Both the position numbers and the translations under genes were made by a program. Shown piece by piece: positions 1 to 8,098 of a stretch of DNA of 22,365 bases. The stretch is taken from the NCBI GenBank assembly GCA_049724395.1, contig JAUGWO010000308.1, positions 1 to 22,365 on the forward strand, given 5' to 3'. The stretch's first letter is position 1. Each line of letters begins with the position of its first letter. The notes beneath the pieces were generated by a model. That model saw only the letters and a list, made by a program, of their open reading frames with translations, ran no database searches and had not been told where the DNA came from. Source of the stretch: Spongospora subterranea f. sp. subterranea. Its lineage: Eukaryota; Endomyxa: Phytomyxea; Phytomyxea; Plasmodiophorida.

Positions 1-249
1 GACAGCCGCTTGATAGCATGTGCCCCGCTTGAACAATTTCAAGAAAAAAAACGAAGTTGTGATAGTTTTCCCTTTGTAATTAGAAAACGTAATGGAAAGA
101 CGACAGCTTTCGAAGCTGCCTTCCACATAGCAGCAGCATTGAGATGTGGCCGGCCTGTTGTGTGAATTAACGGTGTTCGTCGCTGCATTATGTGAGAAAC
201 TGAATCAGCTCTGTAGAAAGACACACTATGACTTTGAAATTTCAAATTT
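1..249. other. No gene recognised
   Basis: Short open frames exist, including one of 68 codons on the minus strand, but none has a recognisable domain, a composition that argues for coding, or a partner exon. A mildly palindromic stretch (ttgaaatttcaa) lies at about 232-243, just before the GGCC-rich repeat block. I see nothing else here. Confidence 0.5.
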
Positions 250-497
250 TGGGCCAGTTTCTAAACAATTTTGCAGGTTTTGGCCAAGCCAGCGCGGCCA
301 GTGAATTCGTCACACCCTAGTTAGCAATCCGCTTGTACTAACTGGCCGCAATCGCTGGCCTGTTTTGATCAATCAGGCCAGTGAATGCGGCCGCTTAATT
401 CACACCCTACCAGCGGCCTACAGAAAACACTGGCCACACTAACTGGCCAAGAAACTGCGGCCAGTTAGTGCGGCCAGTGAATTATAGCCGCCCCTAT
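250..497. repeat. GGCC-palindrome repeat block, hAT-like non-autonomous element(s)
   Basis: The block is packed with the words GGCCAGT, ACTGGCC and GCGGCC. Three similar right-hand ends follow one another: GCGGCCAGTGAATT then CACACCCTA (ends 319), GCGGCCGCTTAATTCACACCCTA-like (ends 409), and GCGGCCAGTGAATT then GCCGCCCCTA (ends 497). Read in reverse these give TAGGG-type termini, which are common in hAT elements, and short repeated words near the ends are typical transposase-binding sites in that superfamily. I find no matching left end or target duplication, so this could be tandem or nested copies, or one rearranged element. The hAT assignment is inference from the termini. Confidence 0.45.
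428..479. repeat. 21-bp inverted repeat hairpin in the GGCC block
   Basis: The arms at 428-448 and 459-479 (CACTGGCC...ACTGGCC and its reverse complement) match at 20 of 21 positions around a 10-base loop. A second, weaker palindrome, CTGGCCTG...CAGGCCAG, centres on TTGATCAA at about 357-383. The hairpin is probably part of the subterminal structure of the surrounding MITE-like DNA. Confidence 0.7.
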
Positions 498-1065
498 TTT
501 ACTGAGAAGGCGACGGCAGTTTATTGGTGGAGAAAGCTGCAGCGATCGTCGGGATCCCAGGAGCACGTTCGCCCCAGTCGCTGTGCAGAAGTTCGACCCC
601 CATCTCCCGGGAAAATTCAGCGTCGTCGCCGGAGCAGTCACCGCATGATCGGGCCGGCCACTGAATAGAAAACCGTTTTCAGCGCGGCAAAATCTCATTC
701 GGGATTCTGCAGCTGTTGTACAGGCCTCGTTGATAGCCCGAACGATGGCCACTTTCGCCGCGGTGGACTTTGCCTTGCGCAGGTTTTTCCGATCGGCGAC
801 ATCGAAAAAGCTGCTCGCTTGGACGAGCGCGCTTCTCAGGCCGCTGCACCGCCGGATCTGCAGATGAGGGAGCCACAATGCTATTAGCGGAATCATTGTC
901 GACCTGATCGTTGGTGGCATCTGCGGCGGAACGTAATTTCTGCATTATCTGCAAAAGCCTCGAACCCAGACTTTCCAAACCCGCATTTCTCAATTGCTTA
1001 AGGATGTCGTCCATTTCCCTCTGCAAGTCCTCTGTGGCTTCGGACATCAGCAGCAGCGCTTTTGG
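498..1065 (-). pseudogene. Decayed gene for a coiled-coil protein of unknown function
   Basis: Reading leftwards from about 1050, the product begins MSEATEDLQREMDDILKQL, a heptad-like, charged helical stretch, and continues for about 70 residues rich in Ala, Ser and Asp. The plausible coding frame then changes near 838: the downstream frame (KNLRKAKSTAAKVAIVRAIN and on) continues to about 500, where it runs into the GGCC repeat block. The frame change and the repeat at the 3' end suggest a dead or truncated gene. I do not recognise the family. A 133-bp piece of the 5' part is repeated in inverted orientation at 1131-1264, so the locus was rearranged after the gene existed. An alternative is that the change of frame hides a short intron, but no convincing GT-AG pair is visible. 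Confidence 0.4.
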
Positions 1066-1264
1066 AAATAATTGCCAGCCTAGTGCAACAGAAGGCTCTG
1101 CCTGCTCATTTTCGAAACGTGCCGCTTCTAATTTCCAAAGCGCTGCTGCTGATGTCCGAAGCCACAGAGAACTTGCAGAGGGAAATGGACGACATCCTTA
1201 AGCAATTGAGAAATGCGGGTTTGGAAAAGTCGGGGTTCGAGGCTTTTGCAGATAATGCAGAAAA
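937..1264. repeat. Inverted duplication, arms of about 133 bp
   Basis: The left arm (937-1069) and right arm (1131-1264) are reverse complements with only a few differences (about 95 per cent identity by eye), separated by a 61-base spacer. Both arms encode the same stretch (MSEATE-LQREMDDILKQLR) on opposite strands. A transcript across the locus would fold into a long hairpin. The high identity implies a fairly recent event. Confidence 0.9.
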
Positions 1265-1555
1265 TCTTCCAGAGAAGTGGTTTGCTGAACGTTCCTGTTC
1301 AACGCAGGAAATTGGCCGGGATTGATGACATGAATTGCATGCCATTCAGAAGCATATTTCAATAAAATGTTATCCCAAGACCCAATACCTCCCCGCTGTC
1401 CCGGTTAATAGTGGTTAACCCTGGCACAAAATCTGCCAGCTGAAACTCGCACCCTTCTTTGGCTCGCAGGAAAAGCTGGACATGGAACAGGACCATCACC
1501 CATTCCTGAAATCCCGAAATGGAGTTTCGACTCAAAAAAGCTGTGCGAACGTCAA
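1265..1555. other. No gene recognised
   Basis: The reading frame from the right arm of the inverted duplication stays open to about 1325 and then stops. The rest shows no domain, no repeat and no RNA-like structure that I can support. Confidence 0.5.
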
Positions 1556-2047
1556 CTAGGTCATGAGGAAGAAGCGCTCAGTTTCCCTGGGCTTGGTAGT
1601 CGGGTTAATCAAATTTCGTGAGCCTTTGGTACCTGTGTTATGACAGTGTTTAGCTCCGGGATGGAGTAAATCGATACGTTGCAGGAGTTTGGTACCTGTT
1701 CTCAACAGTGGCAAGTTCGCGGGGAGATCCACAGCGCCACAGCTGTGGACGTGATGCATGAACCGACAACCGCTCAACACTCCCGAATCATAGAGCGTGA
1801 TACAGTTGTGGCATGGCTCTTGAAACGGCCCTCCCTGATTCTTTGCCACGTGCAGGTTCGAGACAGCACTCAGGAGCTGATTACAAGCGCCGGGGTCGTT
1901 CCATGCCCCCGACGACACGATTGTCGTGCCTGTAAAGTAATCACGGATCGGGCCAACACGAGATGCGTCTGATGCGCCATCGGCAGATATCGACAAGGGA
2001 GTTCCGGAAGGCAGCACCTTGAAACCAATATAAGCCATGAGCGATGG
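1556..2047 (-). pseudogene. Downstream half of an interrupted gene, possibly recombinase-like
   Basis: A 160-codon minus-strand frame starts with MAYIGFKVLPSGTPL and carries a Trp-Asn-Asp-Pro-Gly motif (GAWNDPGACNQLLSAVSNLH), then a Cys-rich segment (EPCHNC, GCRF, HSCG) and LLRTGTKL. This order (an FK-VLPSGTP start, GxW, a Ser-x-LH helix, paired cysteines, then GCRFxH and an L-RTGT-like end) recalls the N-terminal region of recombinase-like proteins in zoosporic fungi and oomycetes; this is from memory and uncertain. A double-psi beta-barrel (RlpA/barwin-like) protein is an alternative because of the CITLYDSG...VDLP words. There is no signal peptide at this start, and the frame opens right at the target duplication of the Ty3/Gypsy element, so the true start was upstream and now lies beyond that insertion (see 7127-7440). 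Confidence 0.4.
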
Positions 2048-2052
2048 GCAAG

Positions 2053-2177
2053 TATGCTACGTCCCCACTGGAGGGCAAGGACTGACCAGAGAGAGAGAGA
2101 GAGGGAAAAAAAGAGAGAGATTTATTAAAGAAGATATTCAAAGAGATCATGAGTACAGTACAGTGTAGTGCAGTACA
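2053..2177 (-). repeat. LTR (3' in the element's orientation)
   Basis: This 125-bp LTR contains a (GA)n tract and begins, in the element's sense, with TGTACTGCAC. The purine run GAAAGGGGAA (2178-2187, minus strand) lies immediately before it and is a canonical polypurine tract, which fixes the LTR edge at 2177. It differs from the partner LTR at about three bases plus one 1-base indel. The outer edge is uncertain by 1-2 bases because the LTR end and target site share letters. Confidence 0.9.
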
Positions 2178-2194
2178 TTCCCCTTTCAGAAAAA

Positions 2195-2245
2195 GAAATC
2201 TAGTGAAAGAAATCTAGTGAAAGAAATCTAGTGAAAGAAATTTAG
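2195..2245. repeat. 14-bp tandem repeat, about 3.6 copies
   Basis: The unit GAAATCTAGTGAAA is repeated head to tail at 2195, 2209 and 2223, with a partial fourth copy that has one change. It lies between the end of the chromodomain region and the polypurine tract of the Ty3/Gypsy element, so it belongs to the element's 3' untranslated part. Confidence 0.9.
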
Positions 2246-5200
2246 ACCGGTAACTCTTTTACCAGATGATGGTCAGAATTATCTGACAAAAACGGTTGAA
2301 CTACAGTAGGAATATCCTCCAGCATTGTATCAAAAGGTTCCCAAGTGGCGTCAGTGGTTTCAAAACCACTCCACTGGATGAGGAGGTCCAGTTGTCCAGA
2401 CTCTGGATTGCGACGAATGTCGATAATGCTTGCCACTTCGAATTTGGTGGAGGATGTTACTCCGATATTATCCAGAAGAGCTGTGGTAACCTGTAAGTCA
2501 CGATCGCAGTAGTATTTCAAACGTTGAGCGTGGAATTCAGTTCGCTCGCCGGTGATTAGAAATTCCACACGGTATATGTGGTCGTTGATCATACCAATAA
2601 TACGTGCAGGTCCGAGCCAATTACACACGGTTTTATGTGAAAACCGCTTGATATTGGAGGCGACGAGCACGTAGTCGCCAATTGTGAAATTGATTGGCTT
2701 AGTGCGAGCATCCTTGGAGCGGGACCGATGTTGTTGTTGTGCACGCTGTTTGGATAAACGACCAGCGACTTGTTGATGGATGGCGTCAATCGACGATGCG
2801 AGTTGAGCCGTTAGTGACTGAATACGACCAGGAGTTACTGGGATGTCACTTACTGAATCCAAAAACGGTACAAATATCGTGGATAGTAGTGTTGTGGGAT
2901 TAAGACCTGTCATGATTGTGACAGGAGAATAACCGATTCGTGGCCGTACACGTTGGTTCAAAGCCATGTTAACGATGGGGAGAATGAAAGGCCAATGGAC
3001 GTCAAAAGCGAGACTACATTCAGAGAGTAGTTTCTTCAACGTCTCAAGAATATGCCGGTTCACGATTTCCACCGTTCCGTTTGCCTATGGGGTGTAGGCT
3101 GTCGTGAAATGTCGTGATATGTGTAGACGACTGCAGAGCTCGTCGATCACACGGGTTTTGAAGTGAGTTCCCTGATCGGACACATGTTGATGCACGATTC
3201 CAAACCGTTTAAACCAGTCGATTAGGCCGGTTGCCACCGTGTGATGATCGGCAGATTCACACGGGATTAGCTCCACGAAAACAGAGAAATCGTCCTTGAT
3301 CACTAGAATGTATTGAAATAAGTGAGGAAGGCCTTTCTTGACCTTAGATAATGAACAGGAAATCATAATGCAGGGAACACGGTTGGGTTGAGTTGCATGT
3401 ATTGCATAGCCAAAAGGACGGGGAACGACAGACCCGTTGACCCGTAGGCAATGTAAACATTTGGAAACAAACTCGGTTATCATACTGTTCATGTTCTGCC
3501 ACCAGAACCACTTGCGGATGAGCTTGATCGAGGAGTCCGATACAAGATGACCTGTTATCCCCATGTGGGCCACGACCATGATCCGAAGTTGCATTTGGAA
3601 TGATGCGATCCAAACCTGACCGGTTGATGTCTTCCATGTTTCGTTGTCAGATGGCTTCGTGAGTACATGATTCTGGAGATGAAGCCCATCGGACTGTAAA
3701 TGAGTAGGTTCTGTCTGTAGATATGATGATTGATCCGCTGCGATGGATTCGAGAGTTGGCCATAAGAAATCTTTGGCGATGTGGTAGGCCTCGAAAGAAG
3801 CTACCAGTTTCTTGTTATAAATGACGATGTCATCGGTGATATGGGCCACAACAGGTTTCCGAAACATGGGCTCCCCATCGAGTCAGAATGTGGGCCCAGA
3901 CGTTGGTGGTTCCATCAATGTGTTCAATTACAAAATCAAACGAGCGTAATTGGAGTTGCCAGCGTTCAAGACGATCTCCGCTGGTTCGACTAACAGGAAG
4001 ACTCCGACTGTTGGGATCAAATAAGAATGTTGGGTTTCTGTGATCTGTAAAAAGACGAAACTTCTTCCCAATCAGATAGGGCTTCAAACGGTGGCACCCT
4101 TCAACTATGGGATATGCCTCCTTTTCTATAATCGCCCAATTCAGTTGACTACCTTTGAAACTGCCGCTAAGACATGCTAATAGTTCATGGCGTTGTCGTT
4201 CCACAGATTTTCCTAGATCCTCGGTTGGAATCTGTGTCAGGAGAATTGCCCAAAAATCTTTTGATGCATCTGGAAATACACACAGTAAATATCCATCGTT
4301 GATGTGGGCCATAGTCACCAAGTTCTGCAATGTGGATTTGATTTGAGCGAAACACTTGTCATGAGATTGGTTCCAGCCCAAATTCTTCAATGTGACCTTC
4401 TTTAGTTGTGATTTCTGTAAACTGTCGATCGAGCGGGACGCCGTCAACAGCAGTTGTTGAAGTGGATCCACCAGCTCCGAGAACCTTGGGATAGTTGAGC
4501 GCATCCAATTAAGTCCACATAGTAATTGTTGCAGATCGCCAGCAGTGATCGGTGACGGTAATTCGCTCAGGGAAGAAACGAAATTGGGATCGAACGAGAC
4601 CCCCTTTTCCGATATCATTCTGCGGCACCATTTGACCTCTGTCAAGAAGAGAGCGCAACGGTTTGGGTTCAGTTTGATGCCATGTGAGTGCAGATTGTCT
4701 AAGATGAGGACCAAAACTTCAAACCAGTTGTCAATGCTTGTGGCATAACCTAAAATGTCGTCAACCCATAGAAGAGCGCATATGTAGAGCAAATCAGATA
4801 GGACTTCCTGCATCCCCGCCTGGAAAGCGAAAACTGCATCGGCTAGGCCTTGGATTATACGACGCGGCGTGTAGACTGCCTCATGCGTCATGAAAGAACA
4901 AAGTTCCCAAGATTCGGGATGTAAATAATGGAAACTGCCAGTACCCTTTGAAGGCGTCCAGCATGATAAAAAGTTTTGCATTACGAAGATATGATAAGAT
5001 GAGATCTATGTGAGGCATGGGCCAAACAAGACGTTCAGTACGTTTGTTGACCTCCTTCGTATCGATAGTCAGGCGATAACCACGGCGCTCGATGTCTTTC
5101 TTCTCGACAACGTGGCAGGCAGATGCGAAACGGCTGTGCGGATTGCGGAATGTAAAATCGTTCGCTTCTAACGTCTGTGCATGTTCGCGCATGAATGTGC

Positions 5201-6995
5201 GGTGCGCTTCGGCATATCGTCGATTTTTTGACCTAAATGGAGTGGCATCAGATTTCAGCATCAGCTTCATTGGCGTAACCTTCGCCGGCGGATCGCGCCC
5301 GAGTTTTAGACGCCACATGTCGCGCTTCAAAACCTCAGACTGGAGCCGGGCTCGATGCTCTTGTGGAAGACCGTTCTTTACGGCGCGTTCGCACATATCA
5401 GAGATGGCGGATTCAATATCACTAATGGCATCCACGAAATAATCTTCGCCAGGTTCGTCGTCGGGACTTAGATCAGCGGTGTGATCGAGTGAGACCCGCT
5501 TGATGGCTGATGAGATATCAGGATCTGACTTGGTATACTGATCGTCAATGAGGAGATGACCATTCGGGGCATCCTTCAGAATGTTCAGGAGCAGAACATC
5601 TGGATCGATTCCAAGTGTAAACAACTGGGGTTTACCAATTAGGATAACGCCATCGGATAGATTTTCCTTGGTCACGTAAACCTCTCGTCGACGTAATGTT
5701 ACCGTCATTCCCGAGTAAGAATCGAGACTGAGATCCAAAAGTGCCCAACCAAGATACGTGGTTACGGCACCGACTGTTGCCTGTTTACCGGTCAAGATGT
5801 TGGCAAACGGCTTGTATGCGACGTGCGTCAGAGTCTGGAGCCGTTTCAAAGTTGCCATATCCATTGTGCTCCTGCTGGATCCGTTATCCAGTTCGCAGGG
5901 CACGGTGAGACAGTCATTCAACTTGACCTGATACATTGTGGCAGGCTTGAATGGGATGTCAAGGCTGTCAACCATGTGCCGTTTGTTGAAATTTAACGAC
6001 TTATCACGTTCGGAGCGGAGCTTGCCTAGGGCATCTTTTCGCTCTTTTGCCGTCGCCTTGGGGCAGATCTGAACCCAATGGGGGCCTTTACAAATCAGGC
6101 AACCATTGACTGGAATCGGCTTTGCTTCGTAGCGCTTCTTCAGGTACTCAGGAACCACTTTCGATTCCTGGTCTGGCGTCGCGGGATTGCTTTGACGCTT
6201 CGTTTGAGAGGAATTATTGTTGGAACTTTGACCTTGATCGACTCGTGGTTTCTCAGATGGTTTATCAGACGACCATCTGGCGTAGCGTTGGAATCTGTCC
6301 TGGTCCTTCGCCGTCGTCAGAATCAATTTGAATGCCTTGGGTACGTTGTGCTTCACTTCATCGTCGTCACCGAACTCCAGCTGCTGTTCGACTGCAGCTT
6401 TCAGGGCCGGTGGACGTAGTCCTTCCAACAGAACTGCGATTTTGCGTTTCGCCGTCGGCGTTGTAGATGCTGTCCAGACCGTGGTCCTTGATGAGAGTGT
6501 TGAAAGACGTAAAGTAACTGAGCACCCGATCCTCGGCACTCGTGATTGAAAGATTCATGACGATTGTATCTCGAATAATTTTTTTTAGATTTTGAGGCGT
6601 CGACGTGGCAGACTCAGATCGTATTCGGGCAAAGTATTGCAAAATTTGTTCGTCAGTTATTTCTTCGACTGGCTTCATCAAGATATATGTCGCTAAACCT
6701 CCCAATTTATGAGGGGCAATGCAGCTCTTGATTGAGCTTGGAAAGACGTTCTCCTTGTGGACCGAACGTCGTTCTTCGACCAGGGATTTATATGCATCGT
6801 ATTGCCGAATGAACTTGTTGACTGATTTCAGATCGAGGCTGGAGATTTTTGGAGCAGAGATGGGAGTGAACAGCGGTGGTGCCGCCAGAAGCTCGTGATG
6901 AGTTCTGTGGCGCCGCGTTAGAGGCGGTTCGATTGCGGTTATTGCGAGAGGGTATGATAACCTGCTTCGCGATTTGGTTAAGCTAAAAAACGTTT

Positions 6996-7121
6996 TATGC
7001 TACGTCCCCACTGGAGGGCAAGGACGGACCAGAGAGAGAGAGAGAGGGAAAAAACAGAGAGAGATTTATTAAAGAAGATTTTCAAAGAGATCATGAGTAC
7101 AGTACTGTGTAGTGCAGTACA
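6996..7121 (-). repeat. LTR (5' in the element's orientation)
   Basis: This 126-bp direct repeat of the LTR at 2053-2177 has the same GA tract and the same end sequences (tatgctacg ... gcagtaca). At about 125 bp it is short for a Ty3/Gypsy LTR. The internal sequence that follows (below 6996) shows no obvious match to a tRNA 3' end, so the primer-binding site is not identified. Confidence 0.9.
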
Positions 7122-7126
7122 GCAAG

Positions 7127-7440
7127 TGAGTTGCGAGATGCAATACCTTAAAAATCGATATAGGCCATAAGCGAATCGGCGCTAATGCTCGGACAGAATT
7201 CCAAGGGTGCGTTCTCGCTGAAAACGACGAGAGACGCAAAATCACCAATTCTCTTCAGAAACATTATCAAACCCCGGAAAACGGATCCGTATTGCCTGGA
7301 GGAATTGGCCACTAACACTCGCGACCCCATTAGGCCAACCTTCGTTGCCGACAGCGACAAGTCCATTCGGGACATGACGTCTTGAACTTTGCTCGCCACA
7401 AATGAAATAGCGACTAAAGCATAACCGTTTTTGTAGCTGA
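7127..7440 (-). pseudogene. Upstream half of the interrupted gene, core-binding-like
   Basis: From about 7440 leftwards the frame runs through FSYKNGYALVAISFVASKV, then SSRQYGSVFRGLIMFLKRIG and CPSISADSLMAYIDF, and stops shortly before the Ty3/Gypsy insertion. An SRxYxSxFRxFxxFxxxxG stretch followed by F-CP-SADSLMAYIDF resembles the SAM-like core-binding domain of tyrosine recombinases (inference; the catalytic R-H-R-Y domain is not present here). It lies in the same direction as 1556-2047, and the 5-bp target duplication shows that the two were adjacent before insertion. The last 55 bases here are similar to 1995-2047 (CGCTxATGGCxTATAT...AAGGT), so the site already held an imperfect tandem duplication of about 56 bp. 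A stop codon before the insertion point indicates decay independent of the element. Confidence 0.35.
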
Positions 7441-7599
7441 AGGTTGCACCTTGCGATTGTCAAAATTGGATTTGTGATATCGAAAATATATCGCCACGAG
7501 GAATGAGTTGTGACACCAGTTTCCCAACTCAAAACGACTTTCAATATCCCTTGTTCGGAAAAAGGTGGATCAACAAGCCTAAAGCATCAGATTCGCTAT

Positions 7600-8098
7600 A
7601 ATCTCGCTTATCCTACAGTTTTACTACTCACTCTCACAAAAGGATTAACGTAGGAGTTGTCCGAAGGGCGTTGCCTTATATCCTCCCACACAATGCATAT
7701 CATTTCGAGGGGACAGTCGAAAATTGCTGCATAGATCGTGCTGATTTTATTAAAGAGCTTTCAAATTCCGTGAAAAAGAGTCGGTCGTAGAGCGTCATGA
7801 AGAACTTGCGACGGCGGTCGCCAGTACTGTCGATAAAAAACTACTCTCTGCAATAAAGGAAGCACGGCCTTTACTATTAATGCAGCAAGTTTCGGTTGCC
7901 CCCTGGAAAACACGCAAGGAAGGCAAGCCCTTTCAGACGACATTATCAGCACCAATACATAGGATGAGCGAGATCATACTCCAAACTGCGAATCGGTGGC
8001 GCTATTTTACGGTTCACGGACTTCCGGAATCGATCATCGATCACATGTTGATGTATCCGCAGACCAAACGTAGCTCCAGTACTATACTGTCATCATGA
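7600..8098 (+). pseudogene. Decayed gene or terminal exons, unknown function
   Basis: Two plus-strand frames with good coding character follow each other. The first (about 7600-7788) includes KRINVGVVRRALPYILPHNA and FEGTVENCCIDRADFIKELS. The second (7754-8098) includes VERHEELATAVASTVDKKLL and WRYFTVHGLPESIID. They overlap by about 35 bases in different frames, as expected if one single-base shift near 7755-7785 broke a continuous gene. The only GT-AG pair that would bridge them is 21 bases long, too short for an intron here. The second frame ends overlapping the ATG of the secreted-protein gene at 8095. I do not recognise a family; the product looks mostly helical and has no signal peptide or membrane segment. 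Its 5' end is not found. Confidence 0.35.

Larger units (their letters stand above)
2053..7121 (-). mobile_element. Ty3/Gypsy LTR retrotransposon with chromodomain, broken
   Basis: A fossil element of about 5.07 kb, transcribed leftwards, bounded by two direct LTRs and a 5-bp target duplication (gcaag at 2048-2052 and 7122-7126). Parts in order from the right: gag-like region (about 6.0-6.9 kb) with a CCHC zinc knuckle near 6065-6110 (C-x2-C-x3-H-x4-C); aspartic protease region near 5.9 kb; reverse transcriptase (about 4.7-5.3 kb) with a VDD catalytic motif; RNase H (about 3.9-4.3 kb); integrase with an HHCC zinc domain (about 3.45-3.6 kb) and catalytic core; and an integrase C-terminus with a chromodomain (about 2.28-2.44 kb, ending in a WEPF-type motif). 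The domain order pol-RT-RNaseH-INT-chromodomain defines a chromovirus-type Ty3/Gypsy element. The RNase H wording (KEAYPIVE, FTDHRN) resembles elements of zoosporic fungi and oomycetes. It is broken, with about three or four reading-frame breaks. The near-identical LTRs (about 97 per cent) suggest a moderately young insertion. Confidence 0.93.

Noticed and set aside
1556-2038. RlpA/barwin-like double-psi beta-barrel protein
   Set aside because: The CITLYDSG...VDLP words are suggestive, but the expected GACG start, catalytic Asp context and signal peptide are missing; kept only as an alternative to the recombinase-like reading.
2088-2120. (GA)n tract as a GAGA-type promoter element of a host gene
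   Set aside because: The same tract occurs in both LTRs, so it is part of the element rather than a host promoter.
5092-6549. Plus-strand ORFs of 70-116 codons inside 5.1-6.5 kb
   Set aside because: They are antisense to the gag/pol region of the Ty3/Gypsy element and show no domain.
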